From the NCBI RefSeq assembly GCF_023100725.1, contig NZ_CP095501.1, positions 1,860,001 to 1,924,000 on the forward strand: DNA of 64,000 nt. Reading direction: 5' to 3'. The notes under the pieces are model-generated. The model was not told the DNA's origin and made no database searches. It saw only the letters and a program-made list of their open reading frames with translations. A program made the translations under genes and the position numbers. How positions within the stretch are numbered: the stretch's first letter is position 1; the number at the start of each line of letters is the position of its first letter. Shown piece by piece: positions 16,414 through 25,489 of the stretch. The DNA is from Arthrobacter antioxidans (GTDB lineage Bacteria; Actinomycetota; Actinomycetes; Actinomycetales; Micrococcaceae).

Positions 16414-18687
16414 TCAGATCAGGCCGAGCTCGCGACCGCGAGAGACGGCGTCCGCGCGGGACACCACGTCGAGCTTCCGGTAGAGCGACTTCGTGTATCC
16501 CTTGACGGTGTTGATGGACAGGAAGAGCTCACGGCCGATCTCACGTTGGGAGAGGCTGCCCTGCAGGGCGCGGAGTACGGATAGTTCCCGCTCGGTGAGT
16601 TCCTCGGCCAAGGCACCGCGTCGGTGGGCCGCCCGGGCAGCACCCCGGCCGATCCGATCCTCGGCCACCAGCAGGCGTCGCCGCGTCGCTGGGAAGACCC
16701 ATTCGGTCTCGGCGACCTCCCTTGCCTCGGTGAGCGCGGCGCGCGCTGCCGGTCGGTCACCGACCGCCAGTCGCGCGTCGGCAAGGGTCACCAGGACCCG
16801 GGTGGTCTGCGACGGGTGCGCGGCGGCCCGGGCCAGCCGTGCGGCGTGCTCCAGGATCGCGCATGCCACCAACGGCTCGCCGTCGTCATGAGCGAGTCGT
16901 CCCTCGGCCGTGCGAAGGAGAGCTGTCGCCTCCCCAGCTGCGTCGCCGAGGACAGCTTCCAGGGCGTCGGCGGCCCGGGCTGACGCCTGGACCACGGCCC
17001 GAGCATCCTCGGTCCGGCTCCCGTCGAGCAGTGCTGTGGCCAGCAGTCCGGCCGCGATCAGGGAGGTGAAGGCCGGGAGTTCGAGTGAGGAGGCCTGACG
17101 CGATGCCTCGTGAAGAACTGGTATCGCGTCGTCGACCTCACCCATCCCGAGCAGCACCAGCCCCAGGGTCAGTCTGGCGATGACGTAGCCCGGCAGGGCG
17201 GGGTTGTTCTCGCGGCGCGCTGCCTCCTGTGCCTCGAGGACTGACGCGGCGCCGGCCGTGGACCCGAATGTCACGCGGAGCGCACCGATGGCCCCCTGTG
17301 CACTCGACCACCCTCTCGGTGCACGACCATCCACCGCCAGGGCGGCTTCCGCGACGCCCAGCAGGTCGTCCACCCGCTCGAACTGCCCGCTGAAGCCCGC
17401 GGCGGCCGCCATCGCAATTGCCAGCCGCGGGTTGGCATCAACGAGTGGGCGCTCAAGCCGGTCCGCCAATGCCAACAGTGCTGTCGACCCGCCGGCGCCG
17501 ATGAGCTCGTCATCGGCGTCCAGGATGAGCTCGGCAGCTTGCTCCTGGTGGCCAGCATCCAACAGGGCCCGCGCGGCCGCCTCCGGATCGCCGTGGTCCT
17601 GCCACCACCGGGCCGCGGCGGCCAGGACCTGCGACGCCCGACCGGGTGCCGTAGCTTCGAGCTCCCGGCGCAGACTCTCCCGGAACAGACGATGGCACCG
17701 ATACCACTCGCGTCTGTCGTCGAGGGCGGTCAGGAACAGCCCGGACCGCTCCGATTCCTCCAGCAGTTGAGCCGACCCTGTGCAACCCAGCGCGGCATCG
17801 CACAGGTCGCCGCCCAGCCGGTCCAGGGGCGAGAGCTCGACCAGGAACCGGCGGTGCTCCTCTTCCAGCCGGCCAAGGACCTCACCGCTCAGGTAGTCGA
17901 GGATGTGGCGGTCGTCGCCGCTGATGAGGGCAACCCGCCGGGCAGGATCCGTTGCGCCGCGAAGCGTCAATGCTGCGAGGTGGAGGCCGGCGGCCCAGCC
18001 CTCCGTGCGGTCAACCAGCTGCGCCACGTCACCCTCGCTGATCAACGCGTCGCTGACCTCGGTCACGAGCCCAGTGGCCTCGTCGGCCGTGAATGCCAGC
18101 TCCGCGGCGCGGATCTCCGTAAGCTGACCGCGGGCACGGAAACGGGCCAACGGGAGCGCCGGGTCAGCGCGCGCGGACAGAACGACATGGATGTTCGCCG
18201 GCAGGTAGGCCAGGGCGAATTCCAGACCCTCGTGGATCTCACGGGCGTCGATCACGTGGTAGTCGTCGAGCACCAGGACGTAGTCCCCGCCGTCCGCCAT
18301 GAGGGCGTTGAGTAGAGCGGGCACTGCCACCTGAACGGGGGGAAGTTGTGGCACCGCCAGCGCCGCCAACGCGGATCTACCAAGCCCCGGCCGACAGCTG
18401 TCCAGCGCCATAGCGACGTAGGTCCAGAAGCGCACTGGATCATCGTCACCCTCGTCGAGGGTCACCCACGCAATGGGCCGGTGAACCACCTCGGACGCCC
18501 ACTGGGCCAGGACGGTGGTCTTGCCCCAGCCAGCCGGCGCAACAACGACGGTCAGCGGTGTCGGTGGAGGGTCGGCCAACTGCTCGAGCAGCCTGACGCG
18601 GGTGACGGCACGCGGTCGGGTCCAGGGTGGGGTCAGCTTGCCGGCCAGAACAGGTCTCGGCATGCCCGACGTCTGTTCGCTCGCCAT
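16414..18687 (-). CDS. LuxR family transcriptional regulator of the MalT / LAL-like ATPase type
   Basis: A 757-residue regulator. The N-terminal ATPase has Walker A APAGWGKT (50-57) and Walker B in YVLVLDDYHVID. A long helical TPR-like middle (about residues 330-690) is rich in Ala/Leu/Arg. The C-terminal LuxR HTH starts at LTERELSVLRALQGSLSQRE and ends in KLDVVSRADAVSRGRELGLI. Such STAND-type regulators bind an inducer plus ATP, oligomerise and activate transcription. It ends 93 bp upstream of the small protein/M28 pair on the same strand, so those genes are its likely targets. Confidence 0.92.
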   Translation of the reverse strand: MASEQTSGMPRPVLAGKLTPPWTRPRAVTRVRLLEQLADPPPTPLTVVVAPAGWGKTTVLAQWASEVVHRPIAWVTLDEGDDDPVRFWTYVAMALDSCRPGLGRSALAALAVPQLPPVQVAVPALLNALMADGGDYVLVLDDYHVIDAREIHEGLEFALAYLPANIHVVLSARADPALPLARFRARGQLTEIRAAELAFTADEATGLVTEVSDALISEGDVAQLVDRTEGWAAGLHLAALTLRGATDPARRVALISGDDRHILDYLSGEVLGRLEEEHRRFLVELSPLDRLGGDLCDAALGCTGSAQLLEESERSGLFLTALDDRREWYRCHRLFRESLRRELEATAPGRASQVLAAAARWWQDHGDPEAAARALLDAGHQEQAAELILDADDELIGAGGSTALLALADRLERPLVDANPRLAIAMAAAAGFSGQFERVDDLLGVAEAALAVDGRAPRGWSSAQGAIGALRVTFGSTAGAASVLEAQEAARRENNPALPGYVIARLTLGLVLLGMGEVDDAIPVLHEASRQASSLELPAFTSLIAAGLLATALLDGSRTEDARAVVQASARAADALEAVLGDAAGEATALLRTAEGRLAHDDGEPLVACAILEHAARLARAAAHPSQTTRVLVTLADARLAVGDRPAARAALTEAREVAETEWVFPATRRRLLVAEDRIGRGAARAAHRRGALAEELTERELSVLRALQGSLSQREIGRELFLSINTVKGYTKSLYRKLDVVSRADAVSRGRELGLI

Positions 18688-19009
18688 GGACGGCCGCCTC
18701 GCCTCAACGTCGCAACTTCAGCGACCCGCTCAGACTACCTATCAGCTGGTTCCGGAGCCAGCCCCGATGGGAGCCAATCGGGGTGGCAGGAATCTGCGAC
18801 GTAGCCCTCCGTGTCAATGGCCATCCGGCTCCTGGCGATGCAGCGGAGGTACAGTTCCCGCGGCCCGCGGACACTCGACAAGGTGCGCCGGCCCCACGAC
18901 CCGGGAACCCTCCATGTTCAGGGTGGTTCGGGCGGACCGATTCGATGTCAGCATCGAAGGGGAGGCGCTTTGCGTGGCGGGACGGTGCGCCCAGCCGTTG
19001 CCTCGTTCT
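18688..19009. other. Gene-free region
   Basis: About 320 bp between the LuxR gene and the first nuclease relic. No frame resembles a protein. The minus strand should hold the LuxR promoter, but I saw no convincing -10/-35 pair. Confidence 0.4.
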
Positions 19010-19578
19010 TGAGGTCGAACTCCAGGTCGAGGCATTCGGGGCTGATGAGTTCCCGCCAGGTCGAGGTGACCTGTGCGGTGGGCAGCGCGACGGCGATGAC
19101 GTCGCCCGTCGCGGCCAGCGCTCCGCTCAACAAAAACACTGCGATCCTGAAGAAGCTTAGCGGGATCTACACACCTCGGTAGACAGGGTCGACGTCGCTG
19201 AAGACGGGTCCGGTGACGACGATCAGGCGTCGGCCGTGGTCCGCGGTGTTCTCCAGCGGGTGCGTGTCCAGGCCCAGCCACAGCTCGAGGCCCTGGTTAA
19301 ATGTCGCCGCCTGAGGGGCAGCGTTTACCGGAGCGTTCGAGGTCCATCAGCTTCGCCCCGTCGATCCCGAGCGCCGTGACCGCGGCCAGACGCTTGTCGG
19401 GGCGCATCCACACCGAGAAATGCGTGGAGGGCAAAAGGACCGTTCCAGCCCCGTCAAGGGCTGGGATGAGTACCCGGCGGCCCAGGAAGTCCTCGTCGGA
19501 TCCTTCGCGGACTGAGAGGTCCTCGACGGTGGCAACAGCAGTGGTGGTGATGCGTGGTTCGGGCAGGGTGGCGTCCAT
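19010..19578 (-). pseudogene. Decayed DNA/RNA non-specific endonuclease, copy 2 (active site deleted)
   Basis: Frame 1 gives MDATLPEPRITTTAVATVED (19578) and runs through STHFSVWMRPDKRLAAVTAL to DLERSGKR, matching copy 1 at 40392-41291. Then about 48 residues, including the whole DRGH catalytic motif, are deleted, and the frame shifts. The next stretch (GLELWLGLDTHPLENTADHG, then LIVVTGPVFSDVDPVYRGV) ends in TAG. A third piece (ALPTAQVTSTWRELISPECL) joins after a second internal deletion of about 60 residues. The gene is beyond repair. Its 5' end faces arr, 173 bp away. Confidence 0.88.
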
Positions 19579-19750
19579 CGGCCGAAGGTACCAGCGGCAT
19601 GTGACAGGTGGGCGAACAGGCGCATTGAGGACGGGGCCGTGCGGGTCTACCTCCACCACTTTCAGGATAAGGCGGGCAGGGGGACTTGCGGCAAGACCTT
19701 GCTGAGGTGGCATACTCGCGGCTCCGAGTATGCCGACAGGAGGAATTCAG

Positions 19751-20176
19751 ATGTTCAGACCGCTCGAGGAGGGCCCGTTTTTTCACGGCACGGTCGCGGA
19801 TCTGAAGGTGGGGGATCTACTCACAGCGGGCCACCGATCGAACTACCGCCCCGAGATCGTCATGAACCACGTGTACTTCACAGCTCTTGCCGACGGAGCC
19901 GGCCTCGCAGCGGAGATCGCCGCGGACCTCGCAGAGGGTTGCGCTGCCACTCCACGGGTGTATGTGGTCGAACCCACCGGAGTGTTCGAGGACGACCCGA
20001 ACGTGACCAACAAGAAGTTCCCGGGTAACCCCACCCGGTCGTACCGCAGCAGCGACTCGCTGCGGATTGTCGGCGAGATCACCGAGTGGACGCGACTGAC
20101 ACCCGAGCAGCTGCAGACATGGCGGGAACGGCTGTCAGTGCTTCTCTTGAGCGAGAGAGGCGAGATCATCAACTGA
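19751..20176 (+). CDS. arr: Rifampin ADP-ribosyltransferase
   Basis: The 141-residue protein matches Arr along its full length. It has FFHGTVADLKVGD with His12 (equivalent of the NAD-binding His), MNHVYFTA with Tyr42, and VYVVEPTGVFEDDPN with the catalytic Asp at 81/82, then NKKFPGNPTRSYRS. Arr transfers ADP-ribose from NAD+ to the 23-OH of rifamycins and inactivates them. The start at 19751 has an AGGAGG site 8 bases upstream and removes a seven-residue leader from the open frame. It lies in a block of other drug-modifying-like genes, next to a nuclease relic. Regulation is not visible. Confidence 0.95.
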   Translation: MFRPLEEGPFFHGTVADLKVGDLLTAGHRSNYRPEIVMNHVYFTALADGAGLAAEIAADLAEGCAATPRVYVVEPTGVFEDDPNVTNKKFPGNPTRSYRSSDSLRIVGEITEWTRLTPEQLQTWRERLSVLLLSERGEIIN

Positions 20177-20285
20177 GGGCTCACTGGGGTTAGGTGCGCG
20201 CATCGATTCGCTTGCAGGACTTATCGCCCGGCCATGAAGCGCTGCAAGAACCGTGCCCTTCATTAGTGCAACCCACACGGGGGAG

Positions 20286-20334
20286 TAGTGGTGTCTCGTC
20301 CGCGTGTGTTGCAACCCTCGGGTTACGAGACGAA
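20286..20334. repeat. Dispersed repeat (possible insertion-sequence end), copy 1
   Basis: This stretch and 48424-48475 share an identical core GTGTGTTGCAACCC and similar flanks. Here the core is framed by GTCTCG and CGAGAC, a 6-bp inverted pair about 29 bp apart. The T-G-T-G-T-T-G-C-A-A-C-C core is reminiscent of IS30-type ends, but no transposase is attached. Both copies point the same way. Confidence 0.45.
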
Positions 20335-20595
20335 GGCTGCCGCCAGATCTCTCTCGGGCCAGTTAGGCCCGGCCGGTGAGAAGCCGCCTGAAATTTGGCG
20401 TTTCCTCGCCACTGCTTCAGGGCGCTCCTGTCATTTCGGGCGATCGCATGAGTCGAGACTGATCTCCGTACAACTCTTCATTGTCACGGGTTCTGTGCTG
20501 GAGGAGACTTGAGGCGACGGCATCCCATCTCGTGCCGCCCGCGGGGCCATCCGGCTGCGGGGCCTCACAGGACCCTGTAGCGGCCTGATGGATCG

Positions 20596-21342
20596 ATGAG
20601 CTCCATGACACCCCTTGAAAAGGCCGCTCAGCGGTCGCGCCATCTCTTGCTCCTGGTGGCTATCGCACTGATGGGGTGTCTCGGTGGGTGCGAGTCTGCG
20701 CCCGACGACGCCTCCCTCCCGTCCGCCAGTTCCCCGACGACGGAAGCTGGCACGGTGCCACCGCTGCCGGACAGCGACGACATCGACGCCGGCACATACC
20801 TCGTCACCAGCTACACGGAGCCTTTCGAGATCACCGTCCCGGACGGCTGGTTGAGCGACGGCGGTGACGTCCTGTCCAAGGACGACCCGGATCACCCGGA
20901 TGAAGGGGCCGTCATCGTGGCTTGGTGGCCCGCGGATTATGTGCCGACGGATTCATGCGCGTGGGTGGGCGCGCTCGTCGAGGTCGGTCCGTCGGCTGAG
21001 GCCTTCGTCGACGCCATGACGGCGCAGACGTCGACGGTCAGCACCCCTCCCGTCGAGGTCGTGGTGGGCGATTACTCCGGCTTCGAGTTCGACCACTCCA
21101 TCGAGGGCGACGTGGACATCACAGCCTGTGACCGCGACAAGTTCTGCCTCCACTCAGGATTCTCGAACGAATGCTCACGCTGGTACTCGACTCAGGATGA
21201 ACGCGAAACCTACCGGGTGGTCGACCTGAACGGCCAGCGCGCTGTGATCTGGGTGACCCAATTTCACGAATCGATCAATTCGGAGCTGACGAGAGAGGCA
21301 CGCGCCGTCTTCGACTCGATCGTGTTCACGTCCGACAAGTGA
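20596..21342 (+). CDS. Secreted lipoprotein of unknown function
   Basis: A 248-residue protein with a basic N-region, a hydrophobic core and the lipobox LGGC (Cys about residue 32), so it should be lipid-anchored outside the membrane. A Ser/Thr/Pro-rich linker (about residues 35-60) follows, then a compact domain with four Cys (in CAWVGALVEVGPS, ITACDRDKFCLHSGFSNECS). I do not recognise the domain. The pattern EPFEITVPDGWLS early and REARAVFDSIVF at the end recalls PsbP/DUF1795-like lipoproteins. No operon partner. Confidence 0.75.
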   Translation: MSSMTPLEKAAQRSRHLLLLVAIALMGCLGGCESAPDDASLPSASSPTTEAGTVPPLPDSDDIDAGTYLVTSYTEPFEITVPDGWLSDGGDVLSKDDPDHPDEGAVIVAWWPADYVPTDSCAWVGALVEVGPSAEAFVDAMTAQTSTVSTPPVEVVVGDYSGFEFDHSIEGDVDITACDRDKFCLHSGFSNECSRWYSTQDERETYRVVDLNGQRAVIWVTQFHESINSELTREARAVFDSIVFTSDK

Positions 21343-21449
21343 CCAGCTAGTGCGATAGGCGATCACGCCCGCGGGCGCCGACTCCTTCTCTGAACCCACC
21401 TGGGACACTGTCCGGCCAGCCTTGACTAGCCCGATACCGCCGCCACGAA

Positions 21450-22056
21450 AAGTGCCGGTTCGCAGTGCACCCCGATTGAACGGGTTCAAGCGGGCGATCG
21501 ATGCGATGCTCGTTGAGGACACGACGGCGCCACGGAAGCAACGCCATACCGCCCGGAGGATTCTGGCCCGGCTCATCGAGGAGCACGGGGCCAAGGAGTT
21601 GTCGTATTCCACGGTGCGCGACTACGTCCGGGTCCCGCGGGCTCAGATCGATGTCGAGGCAGGCCGCCGGGTCGAGGTGTTTGTCCCGCAGCAGCATGCG
21701 CCCGGGGCGGAGGCCGATGTGGATTTCGGTGAGCTCTGGGTCGTGCTGAACAGGGTGAAGACGAAGTGCCACATGTTCGTCTACCGGCTCTCCCACTCGG
21801 GTAAGGCCGTGCCTCGGGTCTACCTGACCCAGGCCAGAAGGCCTTCCTGGAGGGACATATCGAGGCGTTCACCCTTCTGGGTGGCGTCCCGACCAAGCAC
21901 ATTCGTCACGGCAACCTCACCAGCGCGGTCACCTCAGTGGTATTCGGGCAAGGCCGGCAACGCATCGAGAACGACCGATGGGTACTGTTTCGCTCGCACT
22001 ACGGTTTCGACCCGTTCTACTGCCAGCTCGGCTTGGCGGGGCTCATGAAAAATACG
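21450..22056 (+). pseudogene. IS21 family transposase IstA, decayed fragment
   Basis: The frame reads PRLNGFKRAIDAMLVEDTTA, then RVEVFVPQQHAPGAEADVDF and VKTKCHMFVYRLSHSGKAV, which is IstA from the HTH region into the DDE core (first Asp in ADVDFGE). One missing base near 21833 breaks the frame; in the next frame it continues as KAFLEGHIEAFTLLGG, then RHGNLTSAV and FGQGRQRIENDRWVLF. The Asp expected before NLTSAV is Gly. A second one-base loss near 22048 and then truncation follow. No IstB gene lies downstream here, but an IstB piece sits at 25837. Confidence 0.85.
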
Positions 22057-22279
22057 TGGGGTCCACAGCACGATAGAACAAACCCTTCACCGTGCGCATC
22101 ACGGCGCTTTCCAACGTCACAACTGGTTCAGCTCGCTTCATGACACCAATCTCCCGCCCAGGCAAGCGATTCAGATCGTTAGTTTTGTACGCCCCGTTGA
22201 CGATCCTTGATCACGACGCTCAGGAGGAATCCAAGGAGGATCCTTTACCGAGGAGCGGTAACTGGCCGCGGTCTGGCGG

Positions 22280-23278
22280 TCAGTTGAGTTCAGCGAGGAC
22301 AGCTCCTAGTTCGGAGTACGTGCTCGCGAGGTGCTGGTCCTCTCCAAGCCGACGGTATTCGAGGCGAGCTTCGGCGATGCTCCTCGCGCGGTAGATCAAT
22401 GCCCGCAAAGTCGCGGCCGGCGTCGTCTGCGGGGTCCTTCGGTAGCCGCGTCGAAAGGCCTGCTGCACTTCGGGTGGGCGGCTTTGCAGGAGGAACAGCG
22501 TCCAGTCCGATTCGGTGTCTCCCCAGGACGTCCGATCGCAGTCGTAGATTCCGACGATACGAGGCGTAGCACTATCGGCCGCCAGCATCACATTGCCGAT
22601 CCATAGGTCCCCGTGAAGCAGCCGCGGCACCGTGTCCTCATCTATCGAGGATGCGTGTGCCTTTATCACCTGCAGGATCTCGGCGATGTCGGATGCATCG
22701 AGGGCCGCATCAGTCATGTCCGCCGCAATGGCCTGAAAGGTCGCCGTGAGGCTCGCACTCCAGCTCTCGTACTGGACACCCCTAATGGGCCCGAAGCGTT
22801 CCCCGGTCTGCGCATGGATGGCGGCCAGGATTTCTCCGAGCTGGAACCAGAAGTCGAGTTGCTGTGCGGTCGTGTACTGCTTGAGCGCCTGGGCCGCTGG
22901 CACACCGGGGAGGTAGGACTGGATCAGGTAGTCCCGGTCGATGATGGTTCCGGTGAAGTCTGCCCGGATGACGGTGGGCATGAGGTGTCCGACGGCGGCC
23001 AGCAGGGGGAGGCTGGCGTACTCGGTGCGCATCAGGCGGTGTTCCAACCGTGACTGCCGGCCGAGCTCGGGTGCGACCCGCAGAATCAGTGACGGCACGT
23101 CGTGCCGGTCCAGCCGGTACGTCGTGTTGTACCTACCCCCGAGGAGTTCCTGAGCGGCAATGATTCGGGGTCTGTCCGGGAAAGCCCGATCACAGATGGC
23201 CCGCAACTCCTCCTCGGAGAGAGGCTGCTGAAAAGCTGAAGCCTCTCGAGGCACTGACCGTACATCCATACTCCGCAT
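22280..23278 (-). CDS. Aminoglycoside phosphotransferase-like kinase (APH/ChoK fold)
   Basis: The 332-residue protein has the APH layout. ATP-binding N-lobe: GGRYNTTYRLD, then LILRVAPE with the presumed Lys replaced by Arg. Catalytic loop: LLHGDLWIGNVML (HGDxxxxN). Metal-binding Asp: the IYDCDRTSWGDTESD segment. Such kinases act on aminoglycosides, macrolides, homoserine, choline or other small molecules, and the sequence alone does not tell which. The frame runs to 23383; Met 23278 or Met 23269 is the more likely start because the upstream part is not conserved-looking. It follows the AAC-like GNAT gene on the same strand by about 50 bp. Confidence 0.82.
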   Translation of the reverse strand: MRSMDVRSVPREASAFQQPLSEEELRAICDRAFPDRPRIIAAQELLGGRYNTTYRLDRHDVPSLILRVAPELGRQSRLEHRLMRTEYASLPLLAAVGHLMPTVIRADFTGTIIDRDYLIQSYLPGVPAAQALKQYTTAQQLDFWFQLGEILAAIHAQTGERFGPIRGVQYESWSASLTATFQAIAADMTDAALDASDIAEILQVIKAHASSIDEDTVPRLLHGDLWIGNVMLAADSATPRIVGIYDCDRTSWGDTESDWTLFLLQSRPPEVQQAFRRGYRRTPQTTPAATLRALIYRARSIAEARLEYRRLGEDQHLASTYSELGAVLAELN

Positions 23279-23327
23279 CGTAGAGCGCCTACTCAGCAAT
23301 CCATGGCCGGGATGAGTCGAGGCTGGG

Positions 23328-23885
23328 TCACCAGGGTGTGCCGCGAAGGTCGATGTCACCCTGCGGCCACTCACTCGCCTCACGCATCGCCGAGCAAATC
23401 AGATTCGGGCCGCCCACGGACACGATGACAGATGTTTGGTCCAAGCGGGACACGCACTGTTCAGTCGCATGAACGTGAGTCCACCCTACCGATTCGTAGA
23501 ACGGCACGACCTCTTGCCGGCATCCAAGAAAACCGAAGCCGACCCGGGCCTCATCGCGCATCACCTGTTGAGCCTGTCGCATCACCCGACTGCCGAGTCC
23601 TGTGCCACGGGACCGCTCATCAACGAGCACGCCCCCCGTGCCGGCCACCGAGACGTCATACCCACCGACCGTGATCACGCGCCGTTGGAACCCGACATGC
23701 GCCGCCAATACCGTCCTCCGGAACCCCAGGACGTGGAAATCTGCTGGTGAATATCCGTAGGGCGCATCGGGGTTCCACGGGCCGTAGTCACTCATATATT
23801 CGTCGTCGAAGAGCTTCTGAAGCGCGGAAAGTTCGACGCTGCTCAGGTCTGCATGCCGCTTCGCCCTTATCGCTTCATTCATCAT
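23328..23885 (-). CDS. GNAT N-acetyltransferase resembling aminoglycoside 2'-N-acetyltransferase, AAC(2')-I
   Basis: The 185-residue protein shows the GNAT core: VGGYDVSVAGTGGVLVDERSRGTGLGSRVM, where the R-G-T-G-L-G loop binds acetyl-CoA pyrophosphate, then GFLGCRQEVVPFYESVGW. The order of segments (AAHVGFQRRVITVGG, the tail with LICSAMREASEWPQG and an end in DLRGTPW) is like AAC(2')-I enzymes of mycobacteria, which end in a D-x-R-x-G-x-x-W pattern. The match is by eye and the protein could be a NodA-like or other GNAT. It lies beside an APH-like kinase on the same strand. Confidence 0.7.
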   Translation of the reverse strand: MMNEAIRAKRHADLSSVELSALQKLFDDEYMSDYGPWNPDAPYGYSPADFHVLGFRRTVLAAHVGFQRRVITVGGYDVSVAGTGGVLVDERSRGTGLGSRVMRQAQQVMRDEARVGFGFLGCRQEVVPFYESVGWTHVHATEQCVSRLDQTSVIVSVGGPNLICSAMREASEWPQGDIDLRGTPW

Positions 23886-24029
23886 GCAAGCGTATGTGCC
23901 GGCTCTCGCAGCAGGCGTTTACCCACAACCCGGGCGCCGATCCGGCAGCGGGACCCCGGTGTGAGCCTGTTCGCACCGCATAAAGAGCGGTCGTGGTCTT
24001 GGGCATCTGGTTGGTGCAATTATCTGTTC

Positions 24030-24590
24030 ATGGCTTTCCGTGTCCCGTTACCCCGAGAACTGCATCGGGAGGGTGTTCTCCTGCGAGCACTGGATGATGA
24101 GGACTGGCGGCTGGAGTATGACTTGAGCCGGGTGCCTGATGTGCCGCAATGGACTTACTACCCGCCGAATTTGGATGAAGTCAGCGCGCGGCGTCGGGTC
24201 ACTCGAACCAGGGAGAGGCACGAACAAGGTCTCGCTGGCAGATATGCAATCGTCATCGATGGCACCGCCGTGGGAACGGCTGGCATGGCATGGATTGAGG
24301 GCGCCAGCCCTGAGGTCTTTTATGTTCTGAAGCCTGCCGGGCGCGGCCGCGGCGTGGCCACCACATCTGTACGCCTTCTGGCGGAATGGCTGATAGCGCA
24401 GGGCCACCTCACGGTGGCGCTCGAAACAATCGCCGGGAATGTGGCAAGTGAGAATGTAGCGCAACGTGCCGGCTTCAGATGCGCGGAGGCGTACCCGGGA
24501 TCCCAACGCGGGGCGCCTGTTCAATTGAACCGCTGGGTTCGAGACGCTCAACCGCCCTCGCTCACCAGCGAAAAATCACTTGGGTCGTAG
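24030..24590 (+). CDS. GNAT family N-acetyltransferase (RimJ/RimL-like)
   Basis: The 186-residue protein starts with a typical LREGVLLRALDDEDWRLEYD (RimJ/RimL-type entry). It carries the acetyl-CoA loop in VLKPAGRGRGVATTSVRLLA (R-G-R-G-V-A), and ends with VASENVAQRAGFRCAEAYPG, the usual N-x-x-S-x-x-x-x-x-x-x-G-F block. ATG at 24030 was chosen; the longer open frame upstream is not conserved-looking and crosses into the divergent GNAT promoter. Acceptor unknown: ribosomal protein, small molecule or drug. Confidence 0.85.
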   Translation: MAFRVPLPRELHREGVLLRALDDEDWRLEYDLSRVPDVPQWTYYPPNLDEVSARRRVTRTRERHEQGLAGRYAIVIDGTAVGTAGMAWIEGASPEVFYVLKPAGRGRGVATTSVRLLAEWLIAQGHLTVALETIAGNVASENVAQRAGFRCAEAYPGSQRGAPVQLNRWVRDAQPPSLTSEKSLGS

Positions 24591-24675
24591 TAATCGTCGT
24601 ACCCTTTCGGGCGGACGAGGCCCATAAGCCGATCCATGCCGGGTGTGCATCTGGCTCACACCTAGACTCAATTGC

Positions 24676-25281
24676 ATGATTGATGCGGTCAGTGAGGCGT
24701 ACTCACGGCGTGCAGCGGAGTATACCGAGCTCTTCGGATCCATGGGCGCCGTGCACCCCTCCGACCGTCAGCTCGTATCTACCTGGGCTGACGGTGTTGA
24801 CGGTCAGGTCATCGACGCGGGCTGTGGACCAGGGCACTGGACGAACTTCTTGGCCGAGCGTGGGCTCGAAGCACGCGGTATTGACTTGGTGCCCGAGTTC
24901 ATCGCGAGAGCGCGCTCCGCCTATCCCGGCGTGTCGTTTGAGGTCGGCAGTCTCAACACCCTCGATGTCGAGACAGGAACAGTGGGCGGGGTTCTCTCGT
25001 GGTACTCACTCATCCACCACGATCCCAGCACAATCGGGATTCCCCTGCAGGAGTTCAACCGCGTTCTGCGCCCGGGTGGCATGCTGCTCCTCGGCTTCTT
25101 CGAAAGCCCTGCCATCGAGGGATTCGCGCATGCCATGGCCGCGGCGTACCGCTGGCCGGTGAGTGACCTCACCGAAGAACTGACTTCGGCTGGCTTCGAC
25201 GTGATCGAGACGCACACCAGGACGACCACAGATCAGCGGCCCCACGCGGCAATCATCGCTCGACGCGCAAGCGCGGAGTGA
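24676..25281 (+). CDS. SAM-dependent class I methyltransferase
   Basis: The 201-residue protein has motif I VIDAGCGPGHWT, the acidic residue of motif II in ARGIDLVPEFIARAR, and FNRVLRPGGMLLLGFFE (post-III). The overall pattern, SEAYSRRAAEYTELFG at the start, is like Methyltransf_11/25 enzymes. ATG at 24676 removes an 11-residue leader from the open frame. It lies 86 bp after the GNAT gene on the same strand and may share its transcript. Substrate unknown. Confidence 0.88.
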   Translation: MIDAVSEAYSRRAAEYTELFGSMGAVHPSDRQLVSTWADGVDGQVIDAGCGPGHWTNFLAERGLEARGIDLVPEFIARARSAYPGVSFEVGSLNTLDVETGTVGGVLSWYSLIHHDPSTIGIPLQEFNRVLRPGGMLLLGFFESPAIEGFAHAMAAAYRWPVSDLTEELTSAGFDVIETHTRTTTDQRPHAAIIARRASAE

Positions 25282-25442
25282 TCCATCCGGTAGCGGTGGC
25301 CCGCTGCCTGCTGTTTTAGGGAGGTGTCCAACGAATTTCAGCACGCATCTCGAGGATAGAGCCTGTTGATTCGGATAAGCCCAGTTGCTCATCAATGGAC
25401 AGCCAGCAACTCAAGACAAGCTGATCATGGGAGGGTGGCGGC

Positions 25443-25487
25443 ATGAATGCGACGCCGACACTGCATCTGATGGTCGGACTCCCGGGC
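25443..25487 (+). pseudogene. N-terminal stub of a P-loop kinase
   Basis: The frame opens MNATPTLHLMVGLPG, the start of a zeta-toxin/AAA kinase that would continue into G-K-T. Instead the sequence changes at 25488 into the antisense of a TetR relic. A GGAGGG ribosome site precedes the ATG. Only about 15 residues remain. Confidence 0.55.
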
Positions 25488-25489
25488 GT

